Shown here: piece by piece, positions 32,148 to 39,903 of the stretch
How the letters are laid out: every line of letters begins with the position of its first letter
Position numbering within the stretch: the first letter of the stretch is position 1
Source of the DNA: an uncultured Lachnospiraceae bacterium
GTDB lineage: Bacteria; Bacillota; Clostridia; Lachnospirales; Lachnospiraceae
Length of the DNA: 39,903 nt
Reading direction: 5' to 3'
Assembly: GCA_910577045.1 (NCBI GenBank)
Contig: CAJTLB010000025.1
Location: 1-39,903 of the forward strand
Position numbers and translations under genes: made by a program
The notes under the pieces: generated by a model
The model's input: only the letters and a program-made list of their open reading frames with translations
Databases searched by the model: none
Told to the model about the DNA's origin: nothing

Positions 32148-33206
32148 TTATTGATATACCATTAAATATTGCTTGGCAATTTCCTTTACATCAAACTTCT
32201 TTATTTTATTTAGTGCTACCTTACTATAACATTCCCTTAGCTCCTTATTACCAGATAGTTTTATAATCGCTTTTGCAAAATCACCTGGTTCCCTGCTATG
32301 TACCAATATCCCATTATTATCTACCAATTCCTTTACCCCGCCTACATTTGCCGTTATTACGGGTAAACCCACAGACATTGCTTCTAATACTGAAATTGGC
32401 ATTGCTTCACTAAAAGATGTTAATATAAAAATATCCATATTTTTTAGCTGTTCCTTTATATTTGGACAATTACCCCAAAATACTACTTTTCCCATTATCC
32501 CCAATTTTTCTACTTTTCTTTGTATAATTTCTTTCATTTCCCCATCACCAAATAAATTCAATATTAAATTAGGGTCCTCTTTTTGTGCAAGAAAAAAACT
32601 ATCAATTAACAGATTATGATCCTTAACCGGATGAAATCTTCCAACATGGGCTAACATAACCTTTGTTCCTTTATTAGGATTATATATAATATCTTTATCA
32701 AGGCATATTGGATTATATATTGTTTTTACCTTTTCTTGTTTTATCTTAAATACCTCTGCCATTTCTTTTGAAATAATAGCCGATACTCCAATAAAAATAC
32801 TACTTTTTTTCAAGCTTATTAACTGGAATAACCGCCTATTTATAAAATTATCCATTCGGTATGGCTGCGTATGTATTGTAATTACTGTTTTCACTTTATG
32901 AAACAACGCCCAGATAATAGAGTTTTTATATTCAATATTAATATGGACTATATTTGGGGCAATCTCCTTTAAGCATTTATTTAATTTTATATAATTTAAA
33001 ATTTTATGCCCTGGTTTAAAACCTATATACCTAACCTCTACATTTGATTCTTCTAATAGTTTATTAAAATGGTTGCCTTTATTCTCTCTTAAAACTACTA
33101 AGCACACCTTTATTTTCATCCTTATATATTCACAGCATAAATCTATAACAACTTTTTCTGCACCTCCAATATTTATTTCTGGTAAAATAATAACTATATT
33201 GCCCAT
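32148..33206 (-). CDS. GT4-family glycosyltransferase
   Basis: A 352-residue retaining glycosyltransferase. The N-terminal loop is ILPEINIGGAEKVVIDLC, and the C-terminal nucleotide-sugar half has MLAHVGRFHPVKDHNLLID, LNLFGDGEMKEII, and the signature FILTSFSEAMPISVLEAMSVGLPVI with the E-x7-E pattern. It acts in the cytoplasm on a lipid-linked intermediate. Its ATG is one base after the acetyltransferase stop. The AGGAGG that should serve as its ribosome binding site is separated from the ATG by the nine-G tract, so tract length could alter its translation. Confidence 0.9.
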   Translation of the reverse strand: MGNIVIILPEINIGGAEKVVIDLCCEYIRMKIKVCLVVLRENKGNHFNKLLEESNVEVRYIGFKPGHKILNYIKLNKCLKEIAPNIVHINIEYKNSIIWALFHKVKTVITIHTQPYRMDNFINRRLFQLISLKKSSIFIGVSAIISKEMAEVFKIKQEKVKTIYNPICLDKDIIYNPNKGTKVMLAHVGRFHPVKDHNLLIDSFFLAQKEDPNLILNLFGDGEMKEIIQRKVEKLGIMGKVVFWGNCPNIKEQLKNMDIFILTSFSEAMPISVLEAMSVGLPVITANVGGVKELVDNNGILVHSREPGDFAKAIIKLSGNKELRECYSKVALNKIKKFDVKEIAKQYLMVYQ

Positions 33207-33207
33207 A

Positions 33208-33741
33208 TTAGTTTACCCCCCCCCGCCTCCTTTGCCCTAATAAATATATTCTTTTTTCTTGGCTGCCCATTTCTTTTGTCAACACTATTTTATCTTTATT
33301 TTTTAGATAGTACTCTTCCACTTTCTCAATTACCCTCGCTGGGATACCTGCTACAATACTATTATCAGGAATATCTTTTGTTACAACAGAGCCACAGCCG
33401 ACTACTACATTATTCCCTATTTTCACGCCTGGCATTATAATGCTGTCCATCCCAATATGCACATTATTGCCTACAACAATAGCACCAAATTTATCTGCTA
33501 ACAATTCATACCCCAGATTCCTAATAACCCACATTCCTCCATCATGTGTAATAAATTTCACCCCATCTGTAATTCTTACAAAATTTCCTAATTCAATTAA
33601 ATAAGGTTCACTTCCAAAAATAACGCTTTTATATATTTCACAATGTTCCCCAATTTGTATCCCTTGCTTTCTATAATAGTTTATTCTGCCTTTATTATCT
33701 TTTAATAAAAACAACACCTTGTCCATTATCTGTTTTATCAT
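33208..33741 (-). CDS. Hexapeptide-repeat O-acetyltransferase
   Basis: A 177-residue left-handed beta-helix acyltransferase of the CapG/maltose acetyltransferase type. The hexapeptide repeats run from about 25 to 145: IQIGEHCEIYKSVIFG, LGNFVRITDGV, ITHDGG with the likely catalytic His, then IVVGNNVHIGMDSIIMPGVK, IGNNVVVGCGSVVTKDI and NSIVAGIPARVI. It probably acetylates a sugar of the repeat unit. The C-terminus ends in GQRRRGGVN, encoded by AGGAGGC plus nine G. Change to ten G would give RGGGKLIWAI running into the next gene, and eight G would stop at RGG. Confidence 0.88.
   Translation of the reverse strand: MIKQIMDKVLFLLKDNKGRINYYRKQGIQIGEHCEIYKSVIFGSEPYLIELGNFVRITDGVKFITHDGGMWVIRNLGYELLADKFGAIVVGNNVHIGMDSIIMPGVKIGNNVVVGCGSVVTKDIPDNSIVAGIPARVIEKVEEYYLKNKDKIVLTKEMGSQEKRIYLLGQRRRGGVN
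33216..33224 (-). repeat. Poly-G9 tract between the acetyltransferase end and the next gene's start
   Basis: Nine C on the plus strand. On the coding strand it lies between AGGAGG and the ATG of the GT4 gene at 33206. Length changes would alter both the acetyltransferase C-terminus and the spacing or coupling for the downstream gene. Confidence 0.75.
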
Positions 33742-33776
33742 CTTTTCCTCCTAAAATTTTAACAGGCTATCTTCTA

Positions 33777-34868
33777 TTAACTAAAAAAGAAACGGTATGG
33801 GACTATAATAGATGTGCGTAAACTATATACCATAAATAATAACAATAAGGCAGAAACTAATAACCCAAATATCCAGTGCATATTTCTCTTCCTATATATA
33901 TGTAATATATTTGGGATTAATATTGTAAGGTAAACCATATAATATTTTGATATCCTAGAAAACAGTGCCTGATACATGCCAAGTATAATTAATAAATATA
34001 AAATAAAGACCATATAAAAATCTATTTTGTATTTATTCTCTTTTATCTTATTTTTCCCTAATAAAATACTCCCTGCAATAACCATAGTTAAAACAAGAAA
34101 AAGGTTATTTACTTGAAAATCGTATACCTGATAAATGCCTAAGGAAAGATGATATTTATTACTTATTAAAATAACATAATTTAAAATTTCTCTCCCAAAT
34201 ATAACTACTATTAAAACCAAAACAGCATATATGCTATATAGCATTGTTTTTTTAAGTTTTATTTTAGGTATCAATAATATAGGCAACATAACCAAGGCTG
34301 TCCGATGAAATGTAAACGCCAATAAAACCCAAAAAAAAGCCCTTGCATTTTTCTTTTTATGTACGCATAAATATGCTTCAATAGAAATTGCTACCGCTAA
34401 GGCTTGCCTTAATATCCCAAAATCAAATTCAAAACAAGTAAATGCGCAATATATAAAAAAACTTAACCATGGTATTTCTGATTTATAATATACTAACCTA
34501 GCATATGGAATAGATACCACCAAGGCACTTACTACTAACAACGTATGGAACCTTCCCCCTAATGCCGCTATAAACCAATTTAATACTACATACCCTGACT
34601 CTAATTTATGCGGCGGCTGTAAAACTGCGGTTTTAATAAAACGCAGCTTGCTTAATAAATCAGGAAAAGACAACTCAGATATATAATAAAATGCTCTTTC
34701 ATAATTCCCTAAATCAACGCCTAAATTATCTGCCCTTAATGCTAAAATTAAAAACATTTGGGTAGACGCCACAGCTACCACAGCTTTTCTTTTATCCTTT
34801 ATCCAACAACTATTAAAGAAAAGCGCATAAACTGGAAAACTAATTAAATTTACAATATATACCCACAT
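33777..34868 (-). CDS. EpsG/Wzy-type polysaccharide polymerase
   Basis: A 363-residue membrane protein with about ten helices. The early LALRADNLGVDLGNYERAFYYI block (R-x6-D-x2-Y) is typical of EpsG-family polymerases, and FDFGILRQALAVAISIEAYL follows the usual FNxxRQxxA pattern, with FTFHRTALVMLPILLI after it. It would join repeat units on the outer face of the membrane after the flippase. It is the only polymerase candidate in the window. GGAG precedes the ATG. Confidence 0.88.
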   Translation of the reverse strand: MWVYIVNLISFPVYALFFNSCWIKDKRKAVVAVASTQMFLILALRADNLGVDLGNYERAFYYISELSFPDLLSKLRFIKTAVLQPPHKLESGYVVLNWFIAALGGRFHTLLVVSALVVSIPYARLVYYKSEIPWLSFFIYCAFTCFEFDFGILRQALAVAISIEAYLCVHKKKNARAFFWVLLAFTFHRTALVMLPILLIPKIKLKKTMLYSIYAVLVLIVVIFGREILNYVILISNKYHLSLGIYQVYDFQVNNLFLVLTMVIAGSILLGKNKIKENKYKIDFYMVFILYLLIILGMYQALFSRISKYYMVYLTILIPNILHIYRKRNMHWIFGLLVSALLLLFMVYSLRTSIIVPYRFFFS

Positions 34869-34896
34869 TTTTTCTCCAACTCTTCCGTCCCCATCC

Positions 34897-35991
34897 CTAT
34901 GTATATAAAAGCTCTACAAATTTATCTGCACTTTCTTCTATTGCATAATGCTTTTCTTTCATTTTATTTGCTGCATCATTATCCCTCACCATAGCCTTTT
35001 TTAAAATTATTTCTCCCCATTCTTGATAATTTTCCCTTATTGGAAGGAATTTTACATTGCCAGTAATATTTACTTCTTTTGTAATAGTATCTGATAATAT
35101 ACAAGATAACCCGGAAGCTTGGGCTTCCACCACTACATTTGGCATCCCTTCATAAAACGAAGTAAGTACAAAAACATCAAAACATAACATTAATTCATTT
35201 ATATTGTCCCTAATTCCCATCCAATCAATATATTGCCCTAGGCCTAATTCTCTTGCCTTTTCTATTAGCTCTTGTTTTAACTCCCCATCACCTATTATAA
35301 GTAATTTTACATTTTGTTCTTTTTTTACTATTTCAGCCAATATTTGAAGCAAAAATTTTTGATTTTTCTGTTTTGTCAGCCTGGCAACATGCCCTATTAC
35401 AATTTTATTGTCTATCTGTAATTTCTTCCTTAGGCGTTCCCTAGTTTCCTTATGGAAAACAAATTTTTCAATTGGTATGGCATTTGGCAATATTGTAACA
35501 TTTCCTTTTTCTAATGCCCTTTTCCCAAAGGTATATTCCGCAGCCAATTTAGAGGGGGCAATTTTAATATTACTAACTGAAAATATTACTTTTCTCAGCA
35601 TAATATGAAGCAGGTTTCCCACCTTACCACTATCACTTCCAGAATTACTTGAACGGAATGCTCTTTTCTCCATGCCGCAGCTTAATGCTACCCACAAATC
35701 TAGCCCTGCAAAACAATCTGCTCCAACCCTAAGTACAGAACAATACTGTTCTGACTTTATTAAACAACGCAATTCTTTTATATAGCGGAATAGGTTTGTT
35801 GTTTTATTACAAACAGAAAAAACTCTTCCGCCTTTCCCTAAAATTTCTTTATTATAGAACCCTTCCTTTTGTGTCCCAACACAAAAATCTATCTGGTATT
35901 CTTCCCTGTCTAAAACTCTATATATTTTCATTAAAAAAGTTTCTGCCCCGCCTGTATCCATGCTTCCAACAATACACAATATCCGCTTCAT
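34897..35991 (-). CDS. GT4-family glycosyltransferase
   Basis: A 364-residue enzyme beginning RILCIVGSMDTGGAETFLMK, with AFRSSNSGSDSG typical of the EpsF/EpsD-like group, then VIGHVARLTKQKNQKFLLQIL, LLIIGDGELKQEL and VFVLTSFYEGMPNVVVEAQA (E-x7-E). It likely adds one sugar of the repeat unit. It lies between the GT2-GT4 fusion and the polymerase. Confidence 0.92.
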   Translation of the reverse strand: MKRILCIVGSMDTGGAETFLMKIYRVLDREEYQIDFCVGTQKEGFYNKEILGKGGRVFSVCNKTTNLFRYIKELRCLIKSEQYCSVLRVGADCFAGLDLWVALSCGMEKRAFRSSNSGSDSGKVGNLLHIMLRKVIFSVSNIKIAPSKLAAEYTFGKRALEKGNVTILPNAIPIEKFVFHKETRERLRKKLQIDNKIVIGHVARLTKQKNQKFLLQILAEIVKKEQNVKLLIIGDGELKQELIEKARELGLGQYIDWMGIRDNINELMLCFDVFVLTSFYEGMPNVVVEAQASGLSCILSDTITKEVNITGNVKFLPIRENYQEWGEIILKKAMVRDNDAANKMKEKHYAIEESADKFVELLYT

Positions 35992-36001
35992 ATCAAATTT
36001 C

Positions 36002-37846
36002 CTATTGTACTCCTATCTTTTCCATAAAATCCTTTATTACTACTTCTGGCGTATATTCTTTTGATTTTAATAAACAATTCCTTCTTATTTCCATTAATCT
36101 TTCTTTCCCTAAATATACCCTTTCTATTACCCTAGCCATATCCTGTTTATCTGCAAATTGATATCCGTACCCTGTTTTTCCTTCTAACACAACATCATCG
36201 AAATTTTCCCACATAGAACTTATTACTGGCACTCCCGCACTATACGCATCAATAATTGTCCCTGGCACCCCTTCTGTATAATATTTTGTCGGAAATAGCA
36301 ATAAATAATACTCTTTTAAAACTTCTACTGTTTTATCCTCAGGAACTACGCCACAATAATAAATATAGCCTGGAAACCTTTCTTTTTCCTTTTCAAACTT
36401 TTCTATATAATTTTCTTGGACAGGACCATAAATATCCAATATAAATAATATTTTCCCATATTTTTTATTTATTTGTTTTACTGCCCATATCGCATCTTCA
36501 ATTCCTTTCTTTTCTTCAATACGGGAAAAGATACATACTTTATATGGTTCCCCAAAATCCTTTTTTATTTCTTTCTCTGTTATATTGTTTAACCTTTTTA
36601 TATTAGGGACTACTTGTACATTATAAAAAGCTTCTTTTTCTAATTTATTTTTCATTGTAGCCGTTTCTACAAAAATGCCTTGGAACCCTTTTAAATATCT
36701 CCTAATTATTTTATGCTTCCTTAGAAATCCTACTAACCAACCCCCTATTACCACATAATATAACTGCTTTTTATATTTTTTATTTAATAAGTAAAAAACA
36801 GGGGTCAATACTAACAATCCTCTATTTGCCGGGAACATAATAACCATATCACATGTTATTAATAACTCTTTGCATTTCTTAATAAATAACAAAAGGTTCT
36901 CTTTTGCATGGCTAGAATCCAATTTTCTAATTTTTTCTTTTCCTACTTTCTTTTCTAATTCTTCTGTAAATATTTTTGTTTTAATGGTTTGCCCATTAAC
37001 TAATTCTTCCCCAAAGCCAAAATGCCCGCATATTCCTATTATCTGCTTCTTTTTTCCTATCTGTCCTTTTTTACCTGCTTTAAAATTTACTCTCTTTACA
37101 TACTTACATTTTTTATAGGCTCCAAAAACAAGGTTACGAAGTGTGTTATAACAAGCTTCTTTTTTTGAAAACCCTTGTTGGTAAAAAAGATAATAATGCC
37201 ATTTTATTAATCCCAAATAATTATGGTTTGAAATTGAACCTTGCCTTTTGCGATATTTTGCTAATACACAATCTAACAAATAACAATCTGATTTTTCAGC
37301 CACCTGTAACCACATAGCATAATCATTGTTCTTTTTTATATTAGGATGTACTTGGATTATCCCTATTTTATCCTTGTTATACATTATTGTTAAACATCCC
37401 GGCCAACAATACTGATACATTTTTCTTTTACTTATTTTTCTTGGCCCTGTAACAATAACACCTAATTCATTTCCTGCCTCATCTATTTCCTCATAATTTG
37501 TATAAGAAAACACATAATTATTTTCTTTCATAAAATTAAGTTGTTTTTCCAATTTTTGTGGATACCAAATATCATCACTATCCAAAAACGCAACCCATGT
37601 CCCTTTTGCATGCCTCAATGCTAAATTTCTAGAATATGCAGCCCCATAATTTTTTTTATTTTCCAAATACCTAATCCTTGCATCATCAATCGACTCTACT
37701 ATTTCTTTAGTCCCATCTATTGATGCGTCATCTACTATTAGTATTTCAAAATTAGGATATGTCTGTTGTAATATACTTAAAATACTTTCTTTTATAAATG
37801 CTGCCGTTTTATAAGAAGGCATTATTATACTTACTAACTCATTCAT
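36002..37846 (-). CDS. Two-domain glycosyltransferase: GT2 fused to GT4
   Basis: A 614-residue protein with two complete transferase units. Residues 1-about 240 are GT-A fold GT2: VSIIMPSYKTAAFIKESILSI, then ILIVDDASIDGTKEIVE, NYGAAYSRNLAL, and WVAFLDSDDIWYPQKLE with the DxD. From about 265 a GT-B fold GT4 unit follows: IIGICGHFGFGEELVNGQTI, YYVVIGGWLVGFL, KVCIFSRIEEKKGIEDAIWAV, and FPTKYYTEGVPGTIIDAYSAG. One polypeptide could add two consecutive sugars. The stretch between the two is short and basic (RVNFKAGKKGQIGKKKQ), looking like a linker. In most loci these are separate genes. Confidence 0.9.
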   Translation of the reverse strand: MNELVSIIMPSYKTAAFIKESILSILQQTYPNFEILIVDDASIDGTKEIVESIDDARIRYLENKKNYGAAYSRNLALRHAKGTWVAFLDSDDIWYPQKLEKQLNFMKENNYVFSYTNYEEIDEAGNELGVIVTGPRKISKRKMYQYCWPGCLTIMYNKDKIGIIQVHPNIKKNNDYAMWLQVAEKSDCYLLDCVLAKYRKRQGSISNHNYLGLIKWHYYLFYQQGFSKKEACYNTLRNLVFGAYKKCKYVKRVNFKAGKKGQIGKKKQIIGICGHFGFGEELVNGQTIKTKIFTEELEKKVGKEKIRKLDSSHAKENLLLFIKKCKELLITCDMVIMFPANRGLLVLTPVFYLLNKKYKKQLYYVVIGGWLVGFLRKHKIIRRYLKGFQGIFVETATMKNKLEKEAFYNVQVVPNIKRLNNITEKEIKKDFGEPYKVCIFSRIEEKKGIEDAIWAVKQINKKYGKILFILDIYGPVQENYIEKFEKEKERFPGYIYYCGVVPEDKTVEVLKEYYLLLFPTKYYTEGVPGTIIDAYSAGVPVISSMWENFDDVVLEGKTGYGYQFADKQDMARVIERVYLGKERLMEIRRNCLLKSKEYTPEVVIKDFMEKIGVQ

Positions 37847-37849
37847 ACA

Positions 37850-38692
37850 TTACTCCATCCTCTGTTTTCTTACTATTTCTTCCATTTGCAAAACAGCATT
37901 TATATAATGAAACAAATGATACTTATCCATTTTTAATAATATTCTCCTAAATGGATACAAAATATAAACTACTATTTTTATTATCATCCTATATTTAATA
38001 TGCAACATACAATAAGCTTTGCGAAAGCCAAAATATTTTATCAAATACTCTTGGAAATTTGTTTTATGGCTTATACTTCTTTCCCCATCATTTATATATC
38101 TTTTCTTTTGTTTATTCCTATATTCCATTAACATGGCATAGACTAAAACAGCAGATGATTTATAGTGTAAATATTGAGGAATAAACTTTATTGTTGTAAA
38201 ATCCACATACTGCCCAAAAACATTATTATAAGCATACCCTACCATTTCTTTTGTTTCTTTTAAAAATACTCCCCAATATTCTTTATTTCTATTTTTACTA
38301 TCCTCTATTAAATTATTTAAAAAAACTTTTTTATCTATTACTTTTCCCGTATTTTTATATTCTTCATTTGCCAGCTTATAACATCTAAAAATATCCTCTG
38401 TATACTTTTCAGGATTTATTTTCTCTGCATAGCAAAACTTCAAGCCAGAAGTAATCTCATACCTTCTTTTTGACTTTAAGGCATTTATATCAAAATCTGT
38501 ATCTTTTATGCAATACCACCACCCTGTTTCAAACCCACAGTCAAAATTAGAAGTCCAACGTACAAATAAAGCCTTTTTCCCATATAACTTCCAAATATCT
38601 CCTCTTTCTACCAATGTAGTATCAACAATTTCATGAGGGGCACTTGTTGGTATTATGGCATGATTATAATATTTCCACTTCTGTGATAACAT
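37850..38692 (-). CDS. GNAT/FemAB-like acyltransferase-type protein, uncertain
   Basis: A 280-residue protein. The N-terminal part (about 1-85, with LFVRWTSNFDCGFETGWWYC and SKRRYEITSGLKF) and the later EYWGVFLKETKEMVGYAYNNV, FTTIKFIPQYLHYKSSAVLV and INDGERSISHKTNFQEYL segments resemble the GNAT-fold and FemAB-like proteins found in polysaccharide and teichoic acid loci. I cannot name the substrate. An aminoacyl or acyl group transferred to an amino sugar would fit the upstream aminotransferase. It ends in a basic, hydrophobic helix (IIKIVVYILYPFRRILLK), suggesting membrane contact. Its stop is 3 bases before the GT2-GT4 gene. Confidence 0.55.
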   Translation of the reverse strand: MLSQKWKYYNHAIIPTSAPHEIVDTTLVERGDIWKLYGKKALFVRWTSNFDCGFETGWWYCIKDTDFDINALKSKRRYEITSGLKFCYAEKINPEKYTEDIFRCYKLANEEYKNTGKVIDKKVFLNNLIEDSKNRNKEYWGVFLKETKEMVGYAYNNVFGQYVDFTTIKFIPQYLHYKSSAVLVYAMLMEYRNKQKKRYINDGERSISHKTNFQEYLIKYFGFRKAYCMLHIKYRMIIKIVVYILYPFRRILLKMDKYHLFHYINAVLQMEEIVRKQRME

Positions 38693-38819
38693 ATCTTTTC
38701 TATCTATCCTTTCTTAAAGCAGAAATTTTAGAAAATCCTACTTTCTTTACCCCCTTGGGACGAAAGATCCGTATGATCTATAATCATAAAAGCTTTATTT
38801 TCTGCATTTAATTTATTTA
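38693..38819 (-). pseudogene. Possible coding remnant between two polysaccharide genes
   Basis: This 127-base gap has protein-like content. One frame reads NAENKAFMIIDHTDLSSQGG and then KESRIF before a stop, while the next frame continues VGFSKISALRKDR before another stop; skipping one A in GAAAG joins them. It looks like the end of a frameshifted gene, but no family is recognised and the match may be chance. Confidence 0.25.
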
Positions 38820-39542
38820 TTAAAATACATTTTTTTCTTTTTTCAATCCATTTATAATTTCTTTTTCTTCTTTTAGGCCTAAACCATATACTATATTATC
38901 TATAAAACCCTTCCTTAATAGATATTCTCCATAATCTTCTGCTGTCTCCATCCCATATGTAGTAATCCCATCTTTTTTCAATACTTTAAAAATAGTCCTT
39001 ATTATAATTTTTAAATCTCTTAAAAAGGTAATATTCTCCACATATTCCAGATCATATTCTAATTTTTCTTCCCAACTAATAGAGTTCCTTCCATTTATTT
39101 GTGCAAGGCCTGTTAATCCTTGCCTTACCTTGTGCCTCTTTCTCTGTTCCAAAGTCATAAATACCATATCCTTTACTAATTGTGGCCTTGGCCCTACAAT
39201 ACTCATATCTCCTTTTAGGATATTTATTAACTCTGGCAACTCGTCTAAACTACTTTCTCTAAGTTTTTTCCCAAATTCTGTTACTCTTATTTTATCTGGA
39301 AGCAATTTTCCATCTTTATCCTTTTTATCTGTCATAGAACGAAATTTATACATATAGAATATCTTTTCATTTTTTCCTGGCCTAGGCTGTTTAAAAATTA
39401 CTGGACTTCCTAATTTTTTCTTTACTAATATTGCAATTAATAACATTACTGGGCTAAACACTATAATCCCTATTAATGACAAAATAATATCTAATATTCG
39501 TTTTATATATTTTTCATAAATTCTTCCCCTATATTTTTGCAT
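38820..39542 (-). CDS. Initiating phosphoglycosyl transferase (PglC/WcaJ family)
   Basis: A 240-residue monotopic phosphoglycosyl transferase that links the first sugar-1-phosphate to undecaprenyl phosphate. The N-terminal membrane helix (IKRILDIILSLIGIIVFSP) is followed by VIFKQPRPGKNEKIFYMYKF, then RSMT, the catalytic SSLDELPELINILKGDM and SIVGPRPQLV, and VRQGLTGLAQINGRNSISWEEK. Length fits the short catalytic-core type. The last 35 residues are Lys/Glu-rich. With the aminotransferase just upstream it suggests an amino sugar (for example of the diacetylbacillosamine type) as first sugar, an inference from context. It starts 26 bases after the aminotransferase stop. Confidence 0.95.
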   Translation of the reverse strand: MQKYRGRIYEKYIKRILDIILSLIGIIVFSPVMLLIAILVKKKLGSPVIFKQPRPGKNEKIFYMYKFRSMTDKKDKDGKLLPDKIRVTEFGKKLRESSLDELPELINILKGDMSIVGPRPQLVKDMVFMTLEQRKRHKVRQGLTGLAQINGRNSISWEEKLEYDLEYVENITFLRDLKIIIRTIFKVLKKDGITTYGMETAEDYGEYLLRKGFIDNIVYGLGLKEEKEIINGLKKEKNVF

Positions 39543-39568
39543 ATATTTTAACCCACCTTAAAGAACAA

Positions 39569-39903
39569 CTAAAAACACCTTTTTATTAACTCTATTACTA
39601 TCTGTTGTGTTTCTTCTGTCATTTTTATATCACTTGGCAAACATAACCCTCTCTTAAAAATATCTGTCCCTACCTCTTTCCCTTCTTCTCTTTTTATAAA
39701 TAGGTTTTCCCTATATAATGGCTGTAAGTGCATCGGTTTCCAAATAGGCCTGCTCTCTATATTATATTCTTCCAGTTTCTCTTGGATTTCCCCTGGTGTT
39801 ACTTTGCTCCCTTCCTCTATTAATAAACAACTTAACCAGAAGTTCGGTTCACTTTCTGGAAGATATGGGTTCATTTTTACTGGAAGCCCTTCCAGCCCTT
39901 TTT
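39569..39903 (-). CDS. DegT/DnrJ/EryC1 aminotransferase, C-terminal part
   Basis: The frame is open to the window edge; 111 codons are visible, beginning KGLEGLPVKMNPYLPESEPN. The visible part shows FWLSCLLIEEG, the IQEKLEEYNIESRPIWKPMH block and LQPLYRENL, FKRGLCLPSDIKMTEETQ, which is the C-terminal domain of PLP-dependent sugar aminotransferases. It would make a 4-amino sugar nucleotide. The catalytic lysine and N-terminal half are outside the window. As the first visible gene of the locus, it lies next to the initiating transferase. Confidence 0.88.
   Translation of the reverse strand, partial: KGLEGLPVKMNPYLPESEPNFWLSCLLIEEGSKVTPGEIQEKLEEYNIESRPIWKPMHLQPLYRENLFIKREEGKEVGTDIFKRGLCLPSDIKMTEETQQIVIELIKRCF

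Overview
The window reads as a low-GC, endospore-forming anaerobic Clostridium relative, most like Lachnospiraceae. It carries spo0A, spoIIP-spoIID-spoIIQ and gpr next to rpsT, a Firmicutes-style BlaI/BlaR1-type pair, a VanRS-type two-component system and a long AT-rich surface-polysaccharide locus. Family calls are by eye from motifs; no database search was run.

Layout: (1) 1-3900, minus strand: spo0A, a serine recombinase just upstream of it, and an EF-G paralogue with its own promoter and a strong terminator. (2) 4000-6750, plus: tyrA and aroA, separated by a compact structured-RNA element ending in a CRISPR-repeat-like tail. (3) 6750-12910, plus: a signalling island. A ten-base-periodic array precedes an OmpR-family regulator and histidine kinase, then a small acidic exported protein sharing the kinase operon's operator-promoter, then a BlaI-type repressor and an M56 metalloprotease sensor, and finally a second promoter built like the blaI promoter that may make a small RNA. 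(4) 13060-14690: fchA-folD, one-carbon folate metabolism. (5) 14690-17905, minus: a Cache-domain chemoreceptor and a MATE transporter broken by an internal deletion. (6) 18026-22141, minus: spoIIQ, spoIID, spoIIP and gpr. (7) 22261-22693, plus: rpsT with a consensus promoter, leader hairpin and bidirectional terminator. (8) 22674-39903, minus: a polysaccharide locus running from the right edge, ending at the terminator shared with rpsT.

In the polysaccharide locus an aminotransferase (cut by the window edge) and a PglC/WcaJ-like phosphoglycosyl transferase would start the lipid-linked unit. Glycosyltransferases (including a GT2-GT4 fusion) extend it. O-acetyl, pyruvyl and methyl decorating enzymes, an EpsG-like polymerase and a Wzx-like flippase finish and export it. 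A sugar kinase and nucleotidyltransferase pair at the distal end could supply an activated sugar.

The most notable signals are: poly-G tracts (9, 9 and 7 bases on the coding strand) at the 3' ends of three decorating genes, one of which is in a frame that removes a natural-looking C-terminus; the 10-bp array resembling tandem Spo0A boxes; the omega-RNA-like element between tyrA and aroA; two matched promoter architectures that define small regulons; and a FolD lacking the usual cyclohydrolase lysine beside FchA.
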